From Marinobacter koreensis (GTDB taxonomy: Bacteria > Pseudomonadota > Gammaproteobacteria > Pseudomonadales > Oleiphilaceae), in NCBI RefSeq assembly GCF_023156285.1, contig NZ_JAKZAJ010000001.1:372001-436000 (forward strand): DNA of 64,000 nucleotides. The letters run 5' to 3'. Shown here in pieces: positions 37,405-45,768 of this stretch (positions are counted from its first letter, which is position 1; every line of letters begins with the position of its first letter). The notes under the pieces are model-generated. The model did not search any database and had not been told where the DNA came from. It saw nothing but the letters and a program-made list of their open reading frames with translations. A program made the position numbers and the translations under genes.

Positions 37405-37489
37405 CGAGCTGGGCGTCTGGCTTCCAATGGTGACGCTGGCGGGCATGTTGGCGTCACTTTTGGGCACCTGTTTCTGTTGGCGGTTCAGC

Positions 37490-37654
37490 TCAGCGAATCG
37501 ATTCCAGTGCCTTGAAAATCGCTTGTGCTTCGGCTTCCAACACCTGGCAGCGTAGCGAGTTGCCTTGCTGCAGGGCCTGCGCCAGCTGCTTCTGCTTCAT
37601 GTCGTACAGACGGCTAAGAACATCAGCCTGAGTTTGTCTGGTTGGTGCCTGCAT
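37490..37654 (-). CDS. Small helical protein (54 aa), unknown
   Basis: This 54-codon ORF is shorter than most gene finders report. GGGGAGG lies about 8 nt before the ATG at 37654, a strong site. The product is Gln-rich and looks like two alpha helices (ADVLSRLYDMKQKQLAQALQQ and LEAEAQAIFKALESIR) with one Cys at the turn, so a small coiled-coil or helical hairpin. It is the only thing between fadH and the GlxA-type regulator and faces fadH. Function unknown. Confidence 0.6.
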   Translation of the reverse strand: MQAPTRQTQADVLSRLYDMKQKQLAQALQQGNSLRCQVLEAEAQAIFKALESIR

Positions 37655-37763
37655 GGAAAACTACCTCCCCACTGTTACACCGGTGTCAGGAAAATATACG
37701 TTTTCCCGGGCCGTGTGGCCTTCAAGCATTTATGAAGCATAAGCCGGGCCAGAAATGTATCGC

Positions 37764-38753
37764 CTAACGACCGAATCGCGCCCGGTAGGCGCCGGGTGAC
37801 AACCCGGTGTGTTTCCGGAACAGACGTGAAAATGAACTGATGTCCTCGTACCCGATATCCCGGGTAATGGCGTCGATACTCCGCCCGGAAGACTCGAGTT
37901 GTCGGCGGGCACTTTCCACCCGAAGTAACTGTAAATAGGTGTTGGGTGTATCGCCGGTGGCCTGCCGGAACCGCCGGAGCAGTGATCGTTCGGACAGCCC
38001 CGCTCTTGCGGCCAGTGCAGGCAGGGACAGGGATTCCCGAAAGTGATCGTCCAGCCAGTCCTGGAGTGCGAGAATGACGGCGTCGGAGTGGTAGCGTTTG
38101 GCCTGAAGAACACTGTAGGGTGCCTGGCTGCTGCGTCCCGCGTCGATCACAAACGCTTTCGCCAGCTCCCGGGCAACCTGGGGGCCGGCGAAACGTTCCA
38201 CCAGATAGACCCCCAGATCCCACCAGGCCATACCGCCGCCGGCACAGGCGACGGGGCCATCCACCGTCACCAGCTTTTCCGGATGAAGCTGCACAGCCGG
38301 GTAACGCTCCCGAAACTGGTTGCTGAATCCCCAGTGGGTCGTCGCCTCCCGGCCATTGAGCAGGCCAGCTTCGGCGAGAAAAAAGGCCCCGGTGCAATTG
38401 CTGGCGACGTGAACGTTCGGCGTCTCCCGGGTCCGGAAGTTCCCCAGCCACTCGATCAGCTGAGAATTGCCGGCCAATACTTTCTCGATCGGGGCACCAA
38501 TGGTTGGAATGATGATCAGATCGCTGTCGTCGCGATCGGGCTCGTTCCACGCGCCATCGCTGACCAGCGTAAGCCCATTGATGCATTTGCACGGTTCGCC
38601 GTCCCGGGTCAGCAGGCGTGTGCGGAACCAGGGCTGGGGCTCGTCGCCGTGAATCCGCGCCCAGGTCACCCCTGCCAGCCGGAACAGATCGATGATGCCG
38701 GTGACGGCGCTCGCCAGTGCGCCATCGAAACCTATGATTGAAACAGTGTACAT
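37764..38753 (-). CDS. GlxA-family AraC-type transcriptional regulator
   Basis: A 329-residue regulator with an N-terminal DJ-1/PfpI-like domain (about 1-190, including LIIIPTIGAP, ASNCTGAFFLAEAGLLNGREATTHW) and a C-terminal AraC helix-turn-helix pair from about 225 (SLPALAARAGLSERSLLRRFRQATG, then AITRDIGYEDISSFSRLFRKHTG). The DJ-1-like part often senses a metabolite; the nucleophile Cys elbow is present as ASNCTGAF. GGAGG lies 3-4 nt before the ATG. It diverges from the acyl-CoA dehydrogenase by 234 bp containing repeat C, so that operon is its likely target. Confidence 0.9.
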   Translation of the reverse strand: MYTVSIIGFDGALASAVTGIIDLFRLAGVTWARIHGDEPQPWFRTRLLTRDGEPCKCINGLTLVSDGAWNEPDRDDSDLIIIPTIGAPIEKVLAGNSQLIEWLGNFRTRETPNVHVASNCTGAFFLAEAGLLNGREATTHWGFSNQFRERYPAVQLHPEKLVTVDGPVACAGGGMAWWDLGVYLVERFAGPQVARELAKAFVIDAGRSSQAPYSVLQAKRYHSDAVILALQDWLDDHFRESLSLPALAARAGLSERSLLRRFRQATGDTPNTYLQLLRVESARRQLESSGRSIDAITRDIGYEDISSFSRLFRKHTGLSPGAYRARFGR

Positions 38754-38774
38754 GTGTCCTCCGAATCAGGGTCG

Positions 38775-38870
38775 CGGCGGGAGGGGCGCCAGAAACTGTG
38801 TGCAGCAGGGAAGCTGCATACAAGCCCACAGGGATGTGTTCACGGCGGGTTTCTGGCGCCCCTTCCGTCG
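38775..38870. repeat. Palindromic intergenic repeat, copy C
   Basis: The 22-nt arms at 38775-38796 and 38849-38870 pair with two mismatches (shared inner part GGGGCGCCAGAAAC and its complement) around a 52-nt centre. The centre contains the dyad GTGTGCAGC/GCTGCATAC and the segments AAGCCCACAGGGATGTG and TTCACGGCG. It has the same length as, and 43 of 52 bases identical to, the centre of copy D at 41606-41708. It begins 22 bp upstream of the GlxA-type start in the divergent promoter region. Confidence 0.85.
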
Positions 38871-38987
38871 TGGCCCGAGCGGTCTGGCGCTGTGTTGGCG
38901 GCATTGACCAAGAATATGTCAGAAATGCCGGTTTTAACACAAGCGCCGGTTGTGCCAATCTAGGCGGCAATAAACAGGAGACCATGC

Positions 38988-40793
38988 ATGACAGACACGC
39001 TGATTGATCGCCGCGACCTGGCGTTCCAACTCTACGAAGTCCTCGACACCGAATCCCTGATTCAGCGCGACCGGTTCAGCGAGCACAACAAAGACACCTT
39101 CGACGCCGTCATTGAAACGGCCGACAAAATGGCCCGCGAAGAATTTGCCACCCACAACAGTGCCGCGGACAAGGACGAGCCCCGTTTCGAAGACGGACAG
39201 GTAAAAATGCTCCCGCAGGTCAAAAAGGCCTTCGATGCCTATTCCGAAGCCGGCTTCATCGCTGGCCGTTATGACTATGAACTCGGCGGCATGCAGTTGC
39301 CGGAATCCGTCATGGCCGCCTGCAACGGCTTCTTTACCGCCGCCAATCCCGGGACGGCAGGCTACCCGTTCCTGACGACTGCCGCCGCCAACCTGATTCG
39401 GATTTTCGGCAACGACCAGCAGCAGGCAACCTTCCTTCCGCACATGCTGACCGGCCGCTTTACCGGCACCATGGCGCTGACCGAGCCCCACGCCGGATCC
39501 AGCCTGGCGGACATCCGCACCTCAGCCAGCCCGACGGAAGAAGGCCATTACCTGATCAAGGGCGCGAAGATCTACATTTCCGGTGGCGAGCAGTCCCTCA
39601 CCGAGAACATCGTTCACATGGTCCTCGCCAAGATCAAAGGCGCGCCCGCGGGCGTCAAGGGTATCTCCCTGTTCATCGTGCCTAAATTCCGGGTGGACGC
39701 AGAGGGTAATCCCGGAGAACGCAACGGCGTCAGCCTGGCCGGACTCATCCACAAGATGGGTTACCGGGGCACCACCTCCACCGCCCTGAGCTTCGGCGAC
39801 GATGCCCCGTGTCACGGTTATCTGGTGGGTGAACCTCACCAGGGCCTGAAGTACATGTTCCAGATGATGAACGAAGCGCGTCTGGGTGTGGGTTTTGGCG
39901 CGGCGGTCATTGGTTATCGGGGCTATATGCACAGCCTGGAGTACGCCAGGGACCGTCTGCAGGGCCGCAAGCCCTCCGAGAAAAATCCGGAAAGCCCGCA
40001 GGTGCCGATCATCGAGCACGCCGATGTTCGCCGGATGCTTCTGGCCCAGAAGGCCTACAGTGAGGGTGGCCTGGCCTTGTGTCTTTATGGTGCCCGGCTG
40101 GTGGATGACCAGAATACCCATCCCGATGAGCAGAAACGCGTCGAAGCAGGAAAGCTGCTCGATCTGCTTACGCCGGTGATGAAAGCCTGGCCCTCCGAGT
40201 ACGGACCCAAAGCCAACGATCTGGCGATCCAGGTATACGGTGGTGCGGGATACACCCGCGAGTACCCGGTGGAGCAATGCTGGCGGGATAATCGTCTGAA
40301 TCCGATCCACGAAGGTACCAACGGTATCCAGGCCCTGGATCTGCTCGGCCGGAAAATCTGGCAGGATCAGAGCCACGGTATGCAATTGTTGATGCAGGAA
40401 ATGCAGGTGGACCTCGAAGCAGCCACCACGGACCGTTGCCAGCAATGGGCGCTGTCGTTGAGTGAAACCCTCCAGCAGGCCGTCAAAGTGACCCAGAGCC
40501 TGGGCAAATCGTTGATGGGTGGCGGCAATCCGGACGCCGTGCTTGCCAATGCCTCCTGTTACCTGCACCTGTTTGGGCACATTACCGTTGCCTGGATGTG
40601 GCTGCGCCAGGCCAACGTCGCCGCCAAAGCTGTGGTGAACGCGTCCAGTGACGAGGAGCGGAACTTCTACAACGGCAAACTCCAGGCTGCCCAGTATTTC
40701 TTCCACTGGGAGTTGCCCACCGTTGCCCAGGATCTGGTTCTGCTCCGCAATCAGGACGATACCTGTCTCAACATGCAGGCCGACTGGTTCTGA
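38988..40793 (+). CDS. Acyl-CoA dehydrogenase (long form)
   Basis: A 601-residue FAD enzyme that oxidises acyl-CoA to enoyl-CoA. It has the middle-domain motif MALTEPHAGSSLADI, the C-terminal helical block with VYGGAGYTREYPVEQCWRDNRLNPIHEGTNGIQALDL, where the Glu of HEGTNG region is the expected base, and an extra C-terminal domain (about 475-601) as in the longer FadE-like dehydrogenases. The ATG at 38988 has ACAGGAG upstream; an out-of-frame ATG sits 4 nt earlier. The enoyl-CoA hydratase-like gene begins 17 bp later, giving a beta-oxidation pair beside alkB. Confidence 0.92.
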   Translation: MTDTLIDRRDLAFQLYEVLDTESLIQRDRFSEHNKDTFDAVIETADKMAREEFATHNSAADKDEPRFEDGQVKMLPQVKKAFDAYSEAGFIAGRYDYELGGMQLPESVMAACNGFFTAANPGTAGYPFLTTAAANLIRIFGNDQQQATFLPHMLTGRFTGTMALTEPHAGSSLADIRTSASPTEEGHYLIKGAKIYISGGEQSLTENIVHMVLAKIKGAPAGVKGISLFIVPKFRVDAEGNPGERNGVSLAGLIHKMGYRGTTSTALSFGDDAPCHGYLVGEPHQGLKYMFQMMNEARLGVGFGAAVIGYRGYMHSLEYARDRLQGRKPSEKNPESPQVPIIEHADVRRMLLAQKAYSEGGLALCLYGARLVDDQNTHPDEQKRVEAGKLLDLLTPVMKAWPSEYGPKANDLAIQVYGGAGYTREYPVEQCWRDNRLNPIHEGTNGIQALDLLGRKIWQDQSHGMQLLMQEMQVDLEAATTDRCQQWALSLSETLQQAVKVTQSLGKSLMGGGNPDAVLANASCYLHLFGHITVAWMWLRQANVAAKAVVNASSDEERNFYNGKLQAAQYFFHWELPTVAQDLVLLRNQDDTCLNMQADWF

Positions 40794-40810
40794 TATCCGA
40801 GGGAGTAACC

Positions 40811-41590
40811 ATGTCACTGGTAAATGTCGAAAAGAAAGGCCACATCCTGCTGATTGGGCTGAACCGTCCGGAAAAAATGAACGCCATGAACCGGGCGATG
40901 TACCACGAAATCGCGGCGGCCTATTACCAGCTCGAGCACGATCCGGCGCTTCGTGTGGGTTTGATGTACGCCGAGGGTGACCATTTCACCAGCGGCCTGC
41001 AACTGGACGACTGGGCCGGGGTGTTCGCTAACGGTAAAGGTATTGAGCCGGGGGAAGGGGAGCTTGATCCGTTTCATGTCACCGGAGATGGCCTGTCCAA
41101 GCCGGTCGTCTTCGCGGCTCAGGGGATCTGTTTCACCTGCGGTGTCGAAATGATGCTCAACACCGATGTCAGAGTCGCCGCCAAAGGCACGCGCTTCGCG
41201 CAACTGGAAGTTAAGCGGGGCATCTTTGCCTGTGGCGGCGCTACGATTCGCCTGCAGCGTGAAATCGGCTGGGGCAATGCCCAGCGTTACCTGCTGACCG
41301 GGGATGAGTGGACGGCCGACCAGGCCTATCACTGGGGACTGATTCAGGAGCTGGTCGAGCCCGGCGAGCAGTTCGACAGAGCCCTGGAAATCGCTGAGAA
41401 GATTGCGAAGGCGGCACCACTGGGTGTTCAGGGAAGCCTCAAGTCGTCAAAAATCGCGGTGAGTCAGGGGCAGGAAGTGGCAAAACAGCGCCTGTTCCCG
41501 GATCTGCAGCCGGTGATGGCCAGTGACGATGTCAAAGAAGGGATTCAGTCGTTCCTCGAAAGGCGGGAAGCTGTTTTTAGAGGAAAATAA
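40811..41590 (+). CDS. Enoyl-CoA hydratase/isomerase (crotonase) family protein
   Basis: A 259-residue crotonase-fold protein. The first CoA-binding segment is GLNRPEKMNAMNRAMYHEIAAAY; the oxyanion loop is GDHFTSGLQLDDW, and a second oxyanion residue lies in AAQGICFTCGVEMML. Crotonase catalytic Glu pairs are not clearly in place (RFAQLEVKRGIFACGG holds one Glu), so hydratase versus isomerase or other crotonase activity is open. GAGGGAG lies 5 nt before the ATG. It follows the acyl-CoA dehydrogenase closely and is followed by repeat D. Confidence 0.88.
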   Translation: MSLVNVEKKGHILLIGLNRPEKMNAMNRAMYHEIAAAYYQLEHDPALRVGLMYAEGDHFTSGLQLDDWAGVFANGKGIEPGEGELDPFHVTGDGLSKPVVFAAQGICFTCGVEMMLNTDVRVAAKGTRFAQLEVKRGIFACGGATIRLQREIGWGNAQRYLLTGDEWTADQAYHWGLIQELVEPGEQFDRALEIAEKIAKAAPLGVQGSLKSSKIAVSQGQEVAKQRLFPDLQPVMASDDVKEGIQSFLERREAVFRGK

Positions 41591-41605
41591 CTCCGCAGCC
41601 TGAGC

Positions 41606-41708
41606 GGGCATCCGCCTCCTTCCTTCCGGGACTGTGCGCAGCAGGGATGCTGCGCTCAAGCCTACACGGATGTATTCACGGCGTGTCCCGGAAGGAAGGA
41701 GGCAATTG
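41606..41708. repeat. Palindromic intergenic repeat, copy D
   Basis: Perfect 19-nt arms (41614-41632 and 41685-41703) extend with GGGCA/TGCCC outside a 3-nt mismatch. The 52-nt centre is closely related to that of copy C: both have a GCAGC-GGGA-GCTGC hairpin, then CTACACGGATGTA or its variant, then TTCACGGCG. It starts 15 bp after the hydratase stop and ends 24 bp before the alkB stop, so it may also act as a shared 3' structure for the convergent transcripts. Confidence 0.88.
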
Positions 41709-41732
41709 CCCGCCTGCAGACAAGGTGATGCG

Positions 41733-43013
41733 TTAGGCCGCGTCAGACTCAGACTGCCCTTGGCGGCGGTTTTCCGCTTCGGCAGCCACCTTGGCGGCAT
41801 AATCGGCGTACTTCGCCATCAGCTCATCCTTCCGGTCCGGATCCCAGTTGATCTTGCTCAGATCTCCCTCGTAATGATCGATCACCCGCTTGTCCATTTC
41901 CTCATACCACCACTTGGGAACGTAGGCCGGTAGCAGCATTGAAGCATAACCGCCAGGCAATTGCGGCGCGTTCTCAAAGTGTCGCAGGGCCTGGAAGCTC
42001 CGTGTTGGGTGGGCATGGTGATCGGAATGCCGCTGCAGTTGGTACAGGAACAGGTTGGTGACAATGTGGTTGCTGTTCCAGCTGTGCTCGGGTTTGGTCC
42101 GCTCGTATTTTCCGTTCTTGTCTTTCTGACGCAGCAGTCCGTAATGCTCGATGTAGTTGACGCTCTCCAGCAGGCTGGCTCCATAGACTGCCTGGGCGGC
42201 CAGGAACGGCACCGCGCGAGGGCCGCATACCAGTGTGGTGGCGCCAAAGAAGCCGGCGCTCATGGCCCAGCCCTGGAGCAGCTCATTATCCAGGCTCCAG
42301 AAGGACTTGCCCTTGCGGGCAAGACGGGCCTTCTCGATTTTTATGGATGATTTGATGCCACCCATCACCGTGCGTGGGAGGAACTTCCAGAAGCTCTCGC
42401 CCATCCGGCTGCTGGCGGGGTCCTCCGGCGTTGCCATACGTTTGTGATGTCCGAAATTGTGTTCCACGACAAAGTGGGTGTAGGCGGTCGGCGCTAACGC
42501 TGCCATCGCCATCAGCTTGTTGAATTTGTTCGACTTGTGGCCGAGTTCGTGAGCTGTATTAATACCGACACCATTGATGGCCCCTACGGTGAGGGTCAGG
42601 CCGATCTTGTCCTCCAGGGGCGTCTTTTTCCGGCTGGCAAGCCAGGCCCCCATGAAGGTCATGGCGTACTGGGTAGGAATGAAGGCCTTGACGATCCGGT
42701 CGTAGTACTTGTCCTGCTCCAGTGACTTGACGGCGGATTCCGGTGGGTTGCTCTGATCTTCGCCGATGGCGCGGTCCAGTGCCGGAATAATGCCGTGCAC
42801 CAGAGCCGGGCCTGTCCAGGCCAGTGCCTTGAGCTTTTTCGGGGCAACCGCGTAGCCGGTCAGCGCCGCCAGGCCGATGCCCGGCAGGGCGGGGCCCAGC
42901 AACCAGAGATAGCGTTTCGGGTCTTTCCAGTCGCCCCCTTTGCCGGATTCGTCGGTATTGGCCGGGGCTGTTGCCTTGTGCGAATCGATCGCAGGGTTGA
43001 CCTTGGCGTTCAT
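41733..43013 (-). CDS. alkB: Alkane 1-monooxygenase AlkB
   Basis: A 426-residue non-haem di-iron membrane hydroxylase that converts n-alkanes to 1-alkanols using rubredoxin-delivered electrons. The histidine boxes are complete: HELGHK (155-160), EHNFGHHKR (185-193) and LQRHSDHHA (326-334), plus the AlkB-specific NYIEHYGL (286-293). Hydrophobic helices fall near 35-56, 62-80, 112-126, 137-153 and 245-275. No rubredoxin or rubredoxin reductase gene is next to it in this window. GGAGAACAGG lies before the ATG. It converges on the acyl-CoA dehydrogenase/hydratase pair. Confidence 0.95.
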   Translation of the reverse strand: MNAKVNPAIDSHKATAPANTDESGKGGDWKDPKRYLWLLGPALPGIGLAALTGYAVAPKKLKALAWTGPALVHGIIPALDRAIGEDQSNPPESAVKSLEQDKYYDRIVKAFIPTQYAMTFMGAWLASRKKTPLEDKIGLTLTVGAINGVGINTAHELGHKSNKFNKLMAMAALAPTAYTHFVVEHNFGHHKRMATPEDPASSRMGESFWKFLPRTVMGGIKSSIKIEKARLARKGKSFWSLDNELLQGWAMSAGFFGATTLVCGPRAVPFLAAQAVYGASLLESVNYIEHYGLLRQKDKNGKYERTKPEHSWNSNHIVTNLFLYQLQRHSDHHAHPTRSFQALRHFENAPQLPGGYASMLLPAYVPKWWYEEMDKRVIDHYEGDLSKINWDPDRKDELMAKYADYAAKVAAEAENRRQGQSESDAA

Positions 43014-43211
43014 GTCCTGTTCTCCGTGTGTTGATCGTTATCTGAATTTATGTCGGACAATCTATCAATGCAACAGGCGACGAAGATGTAAAAGTCTTTG
43101 GCTCAAAATGACAAAGGGCTGTCTTCTGGAAGATTCAGTGAAGCTGAGCCAGACTTGGTGGAGTTAACAAGAACAACACGCAGAAAGTGCCGCCGCAGGG
43201 ACGACCAGACC

Positions 43212-43481
43212 ATGACTTTCCAGGCTGAACCGGACCGGGAGCCGCAAAGGCTTATCCAGGACACGCTCCAGGAATATCGAACAACCGGAAGGATGGCAGA
43301 AATCATTTACCGCGACGGAGCCGGGCAGGTATGCATCGCCCACGACGTTATTCGGGATGTGTTCAGCCGGGCAGGAAGCGATTTCGTGATGCTTGGCCGT
43401 GGTGCCATGCTCGAGCTTGATCACATCATGACCATCGACGGATGGTCGCCCCGGGCGGGAAATGTCCTGACTCAACCGTAA
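43212..43481 (+). CDS. Hypothetical protein (89 aa) upstream of alkB
   Basis: I do not recognise this family. The 89-residue product has a mixed alpha/beta look (RMAEIIYRDGAGQVCIAHDVIRDVFSRAGSDFVMLGRGAMLELDHIMTIDG shortened here to its key part ending in the hydrophobic, acidic LELDHI). No membrane segment. The ATG at 43212 follows AGGGA at 12 nt, a loose spacing; a TTG start at 43098 would add 38 residues. It diverges from alkB by 198 bp. Possibly a small regulatory or adaptor protein, but this is a guess. Confidence 0.5.
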   Translation: MTFQAEPDREPQRLIQDTLQEYRTTGRMAEIIYRDGAGQVCIAHDVIRDVFSRAGSDFVMLGRGAMLELDHIMTIDGWSPRAGNVLTQP

Positions 43482-43559
43482 TCGCCACGTAATTGCCCTC
43501 CAGTTGGCGTTGCCTCACCCTGTGTACCTCGACATTGACACACAAAGGAGGGACACCCT

Positions 43560-43853
43560 GTGAAACGTCGACTTATGACTGGATTGGTTTTCGCAACGGC
43601 GCTTGGTCTTGTCGCCTGTGGTTCTGAAGACAACGAAGGCGTTGATATGGATCAGGCTGCGGAAAATGCCAGTGACATGGCCGAAAATGCCGCCGATAGC
43701 ACCGAGGAAACCGTCGAAGAAGCAACCGGGCAGGATGAAGGCGCGGTCGGTGAGCTGAAGGAGGGCGCCAAGGATGCGGCCGACGACATGGGCGATGCTA
43801 TGGATGAAGCCGGCGAGGACGCCAAGAATAGCTACGACAACATGACGCAGTAG
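43560..43853 (+). CDS. Small acidic lipoprotein
   Basis: A 97-residue predicted lipoprotein. The signal peptide MKRRLMTGLVFATALGLVAC ends in the lipobox LVAC with Cys at 20. The mature part is very acidic and helical, made of Ala/Asp/Glu-rich repeats such as AAENASDMAENAADS and DAADDMGDAMDEAGEDA, resembling YtxH- or LEA-like helical repeats. Start is GTG at 43560 with AAAGGAGGG 6-7 nt upstream, a strong site. Possible spacer or stress protein in the envelope; function unknown. Confidence 0.75.
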   Translation: MKRRLMTGLVFATALGLVACGSEDNEGVDMDQAAENASDMAENAADSTEETVEEATGQDEGAVGELKEGAKDAADDMGDAMDEAGEDAKNSYDNMTQ

Positions 43854-44011
43854 TCCTGACCTGAGGATTGCTCCATTCCCCCCCCTAAACACGCACCGGA
43901 CTCCGGCGCTCTAGCCGGAGTCAGACCAACCGTTCCGGTCCCGTCGCTTGCCGCGCTCCGCTCAATCACAAACTGACGCAACGCTATTAACAATTGCCTC
44001 CTTTCATTTTT
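43854..44011. other. Intergenic stretch between lipoprotein and phosphatase genes
   Basis: Together with the Pho-box region this gap spans 362 bp. The first half has a CTCCGG-CCGGAG dyad (ACTCCGGCGCTCTAGCCGGAGT, about 43901-43922) that could end the lipoprotein transcript. I see no ORF with a ribosome-binding site here. Confidence 0.4.
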
Positions 44012-44040
44012 TCGTCACCTATAAGTCACTGAAATGACAC
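44012..44040 (+). promoter_or_regulatory. Pho-box-like triple direct repeat
   Basis: Three 7-mers, TCGTCAC, AAGTCAC and ATGACAC, start at 44012, 44023 and 44034, an exact 11-bp period (7 plus 4). The PhoB box is a direct repeat of CTGTCAT with the same 11-bp period, and the GTCAC/GACAC cores match it well. It lies 176 bp before the first phosphatase ATG. A second pair with similar period (TTTGACA and TTGACGC) is at about 44137-44154. Both fit PhoB activation under phosphate limitation. Confidence 0.6.
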
Positions 44041-44215
44041 GTTGAAGTGCAACTCTCTAATGGCCAGAGGCTGCGTCGTAATCATGTCACTGACAAAAGT
44101 GAACAGCGTGAGACAAACAATTCGATTTCCGCTCGCTTTGACAGGTTTTGACGCTTACTGGCGCCAAGTTCATTTCATTAAAGCAGCACACAAATAATTG
44201 AGACGGGAGCAACTT

Positions 44216-45742
44216 ATGGATAAGCGTGCGATAAGCCTGCTGTTGGCGTCAGTCGTAAGCGCAAGCGCCTATGCGGACCTGCCGACTTACCAGAGTGGTA
44301 GCAACTGGTATACCAGCGCTCAGGCAACGCTTCAGCAAAGACTGAACTCTGACCGTACAGCTCGCCCTGCCAAAAACGTCATTTTATTCATTGGTGACGG
44401 AATGGGCGTCTCCACACTTACCGCCGCTCGAATTCTGGACGGGCAGATGAAAGGCGGAACTGGTGAGGAAAACTATCTCAGCTTTGAGAAGTTCCCTTAC
44501 AGCGGTTTGGCTAAAACCTATAACACAAACCAGCAGACCCCGGACTCTGCAGGTACGGTCACAGCGATGATGTCCGGCGTTAAAACTAAAGCAGGCATTA
44601 TTAATGTCAGTGAAGACGTTCTGCGTGGGGACTGCCCGGGCAGCCAAGGTCATGAATTGACGACGGCCTTGGAGCGAGCCGAGGCCTCGGGTCGCGCAAC
44701 AGGGATCGTAACCACGGCACGCCTGACCCACGCTACGCCCGCAGGTGCATACGCCAAAGTTGCAGAGCGAAACTGGGAATATGAAGCACCAGATGGGTGC
44801 AAGGATATTGCGGACCAGCTGGTTTCCTTTGATATCGGCAACGGTATTGACGTGGCGTTTGGCGGGGGTCGTCGGAATTTTCTGCCGAACTCCGTGACAG
44901 ATATAGAGGGCTCTTCCGGGAAACGCAAGGATGGCCGGGATCTAACGACCGAATGGCGCACGAACCACCCTGACGGTGTCTACGTCGAAGATCAGGCAGG
45001 ATTTGATGCCATTCCAAGTGATGCCCGACGGGTGTTTGGACTGTTTAATAGCTCGCACATGCAGTATGCCGCTGATCGTATGAACGATATCGCTGGAGAA
45101 CCTTCGTTGGCGGCCATGACCGCGAAAGCGATTGATGTGCTTCAGAAAGATGATGATGGCTTTTTCCTGATGGTGGAGGGTGGTCGCATTGACCACGGGC
45201 ACCATGCTGGCAGTGCATACAGTGCATTGACCGACACCATTGCCTTTTCCGAGGCTGTTCAGGCCGCCGTGGACAAAGTAGACCTGGAAGACACCCTGAT
45301 TCTGGTAACGGCCGATCACAGCCATGTTTTTACAATTGCTGGTTACCCCACCCGTGGTAACCCGATTTTGGGCAAGGTCATCTCTAACGACAGCAGTGGC
45401 CAGCCTAAAACCAGCCCGGAACCGGCCAGTGACAACCTTCCATACACAACCGTCAGTTATACAAATGGTCTCGGCTACGCTGACCTCGGGAGCACAACGG
45501 ATGCGGATGCCCGATACGGAAGTCCCGTAGATGAGGGCCGTAAAGATCTTACAGGTATCGATACAAGGCAGCCAGGCTACCATCAGGAAGCGCTCGTGCC
45601 ACTGGGATCTGAAACACACGCGGGTGAAGACGTCTCGATTCATGCCATCGGCGCCGATGCCTATCTGGTGCAGGGTGATATGGAGCAAAACCAGATTTAT
45701 CACGTCATGACCCGGGCGATGGGTCTCGACACTGCGAAGTAA
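44216..45742 (+). CDS. Alkaline phosphatase, first of tandem pair
   Basis: A 508-residue secreted phosphomonoesterase with a signal peptide (MDKRAISLLLASVVSASAYA). Active-site residues by comparison with E. coli PhoA: Asp61, Ser111 (PDSAG, nucleophile), Thr174, Glu321, Asp326, His330, Asp367, His368 and His468. The E. coli Asp153 and Lys328 positions are His172 (RLTHATPA) and His327 (RIDHGHH). This His/His pair is the form seen in mammalian and several marine or thermophilic enzymes. GGGAG lies 5-6 nt before the ATG. A Pho-box-like repeat lies upstream. Confidence 0.93.
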   Translation: MDKRAISLLLASVVSASAYADLPTYQSGSNWYTSAQATLQQRLNSDRTARPAKNVILFIGDGMGVSTLTAARILDGQMKGGTGEENYLSFEKFPYSGLAKTYNTNQQTPDSAGTVTAMMSGVKTKAGIINVSEDVLRGDCPGSQGHELTTALERAEASGRATGIVTTARLTHATPAGAYAKVAERNWEYEAPDGCKDIADQLVSFDIGNGIDVAFGGGRRNFLPNSVTDIEGSSGKRKDGRDLTTEWRTNHPDGVYVEDQAGFDAIPSDARRVFGLFNSSHMQYAADRMNDIAGEPSLAAMTAKAIDVLQKDDDGFFLMVEGGRIDHGHHAGSAYSALTDTIAFSEAVQAAVDKVDLEDTLILVTADHSHVFTIAGYPTRGNPILGKVISNDSSGQPKTSPEPASDNLPYTTVSYTNGLGYADLGSTTDADARYGSPVDEGRKDLTGIDTRQPGYHQEALVPLGSETHAGEDVSIHAIGADAYLVQGDMEQNQIYHVMTRAMGLDTAK

Positions 45743-45768
45743 GACGGATGCAGAAAAGGATGAACGTC

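Noticed and set aside
39522..40817. 431-codon open frame antisense to the acyl-CoA dehydrogenase
   Set aside because: No ribosome-binding site or domain, and it covers a well-conserved gene.
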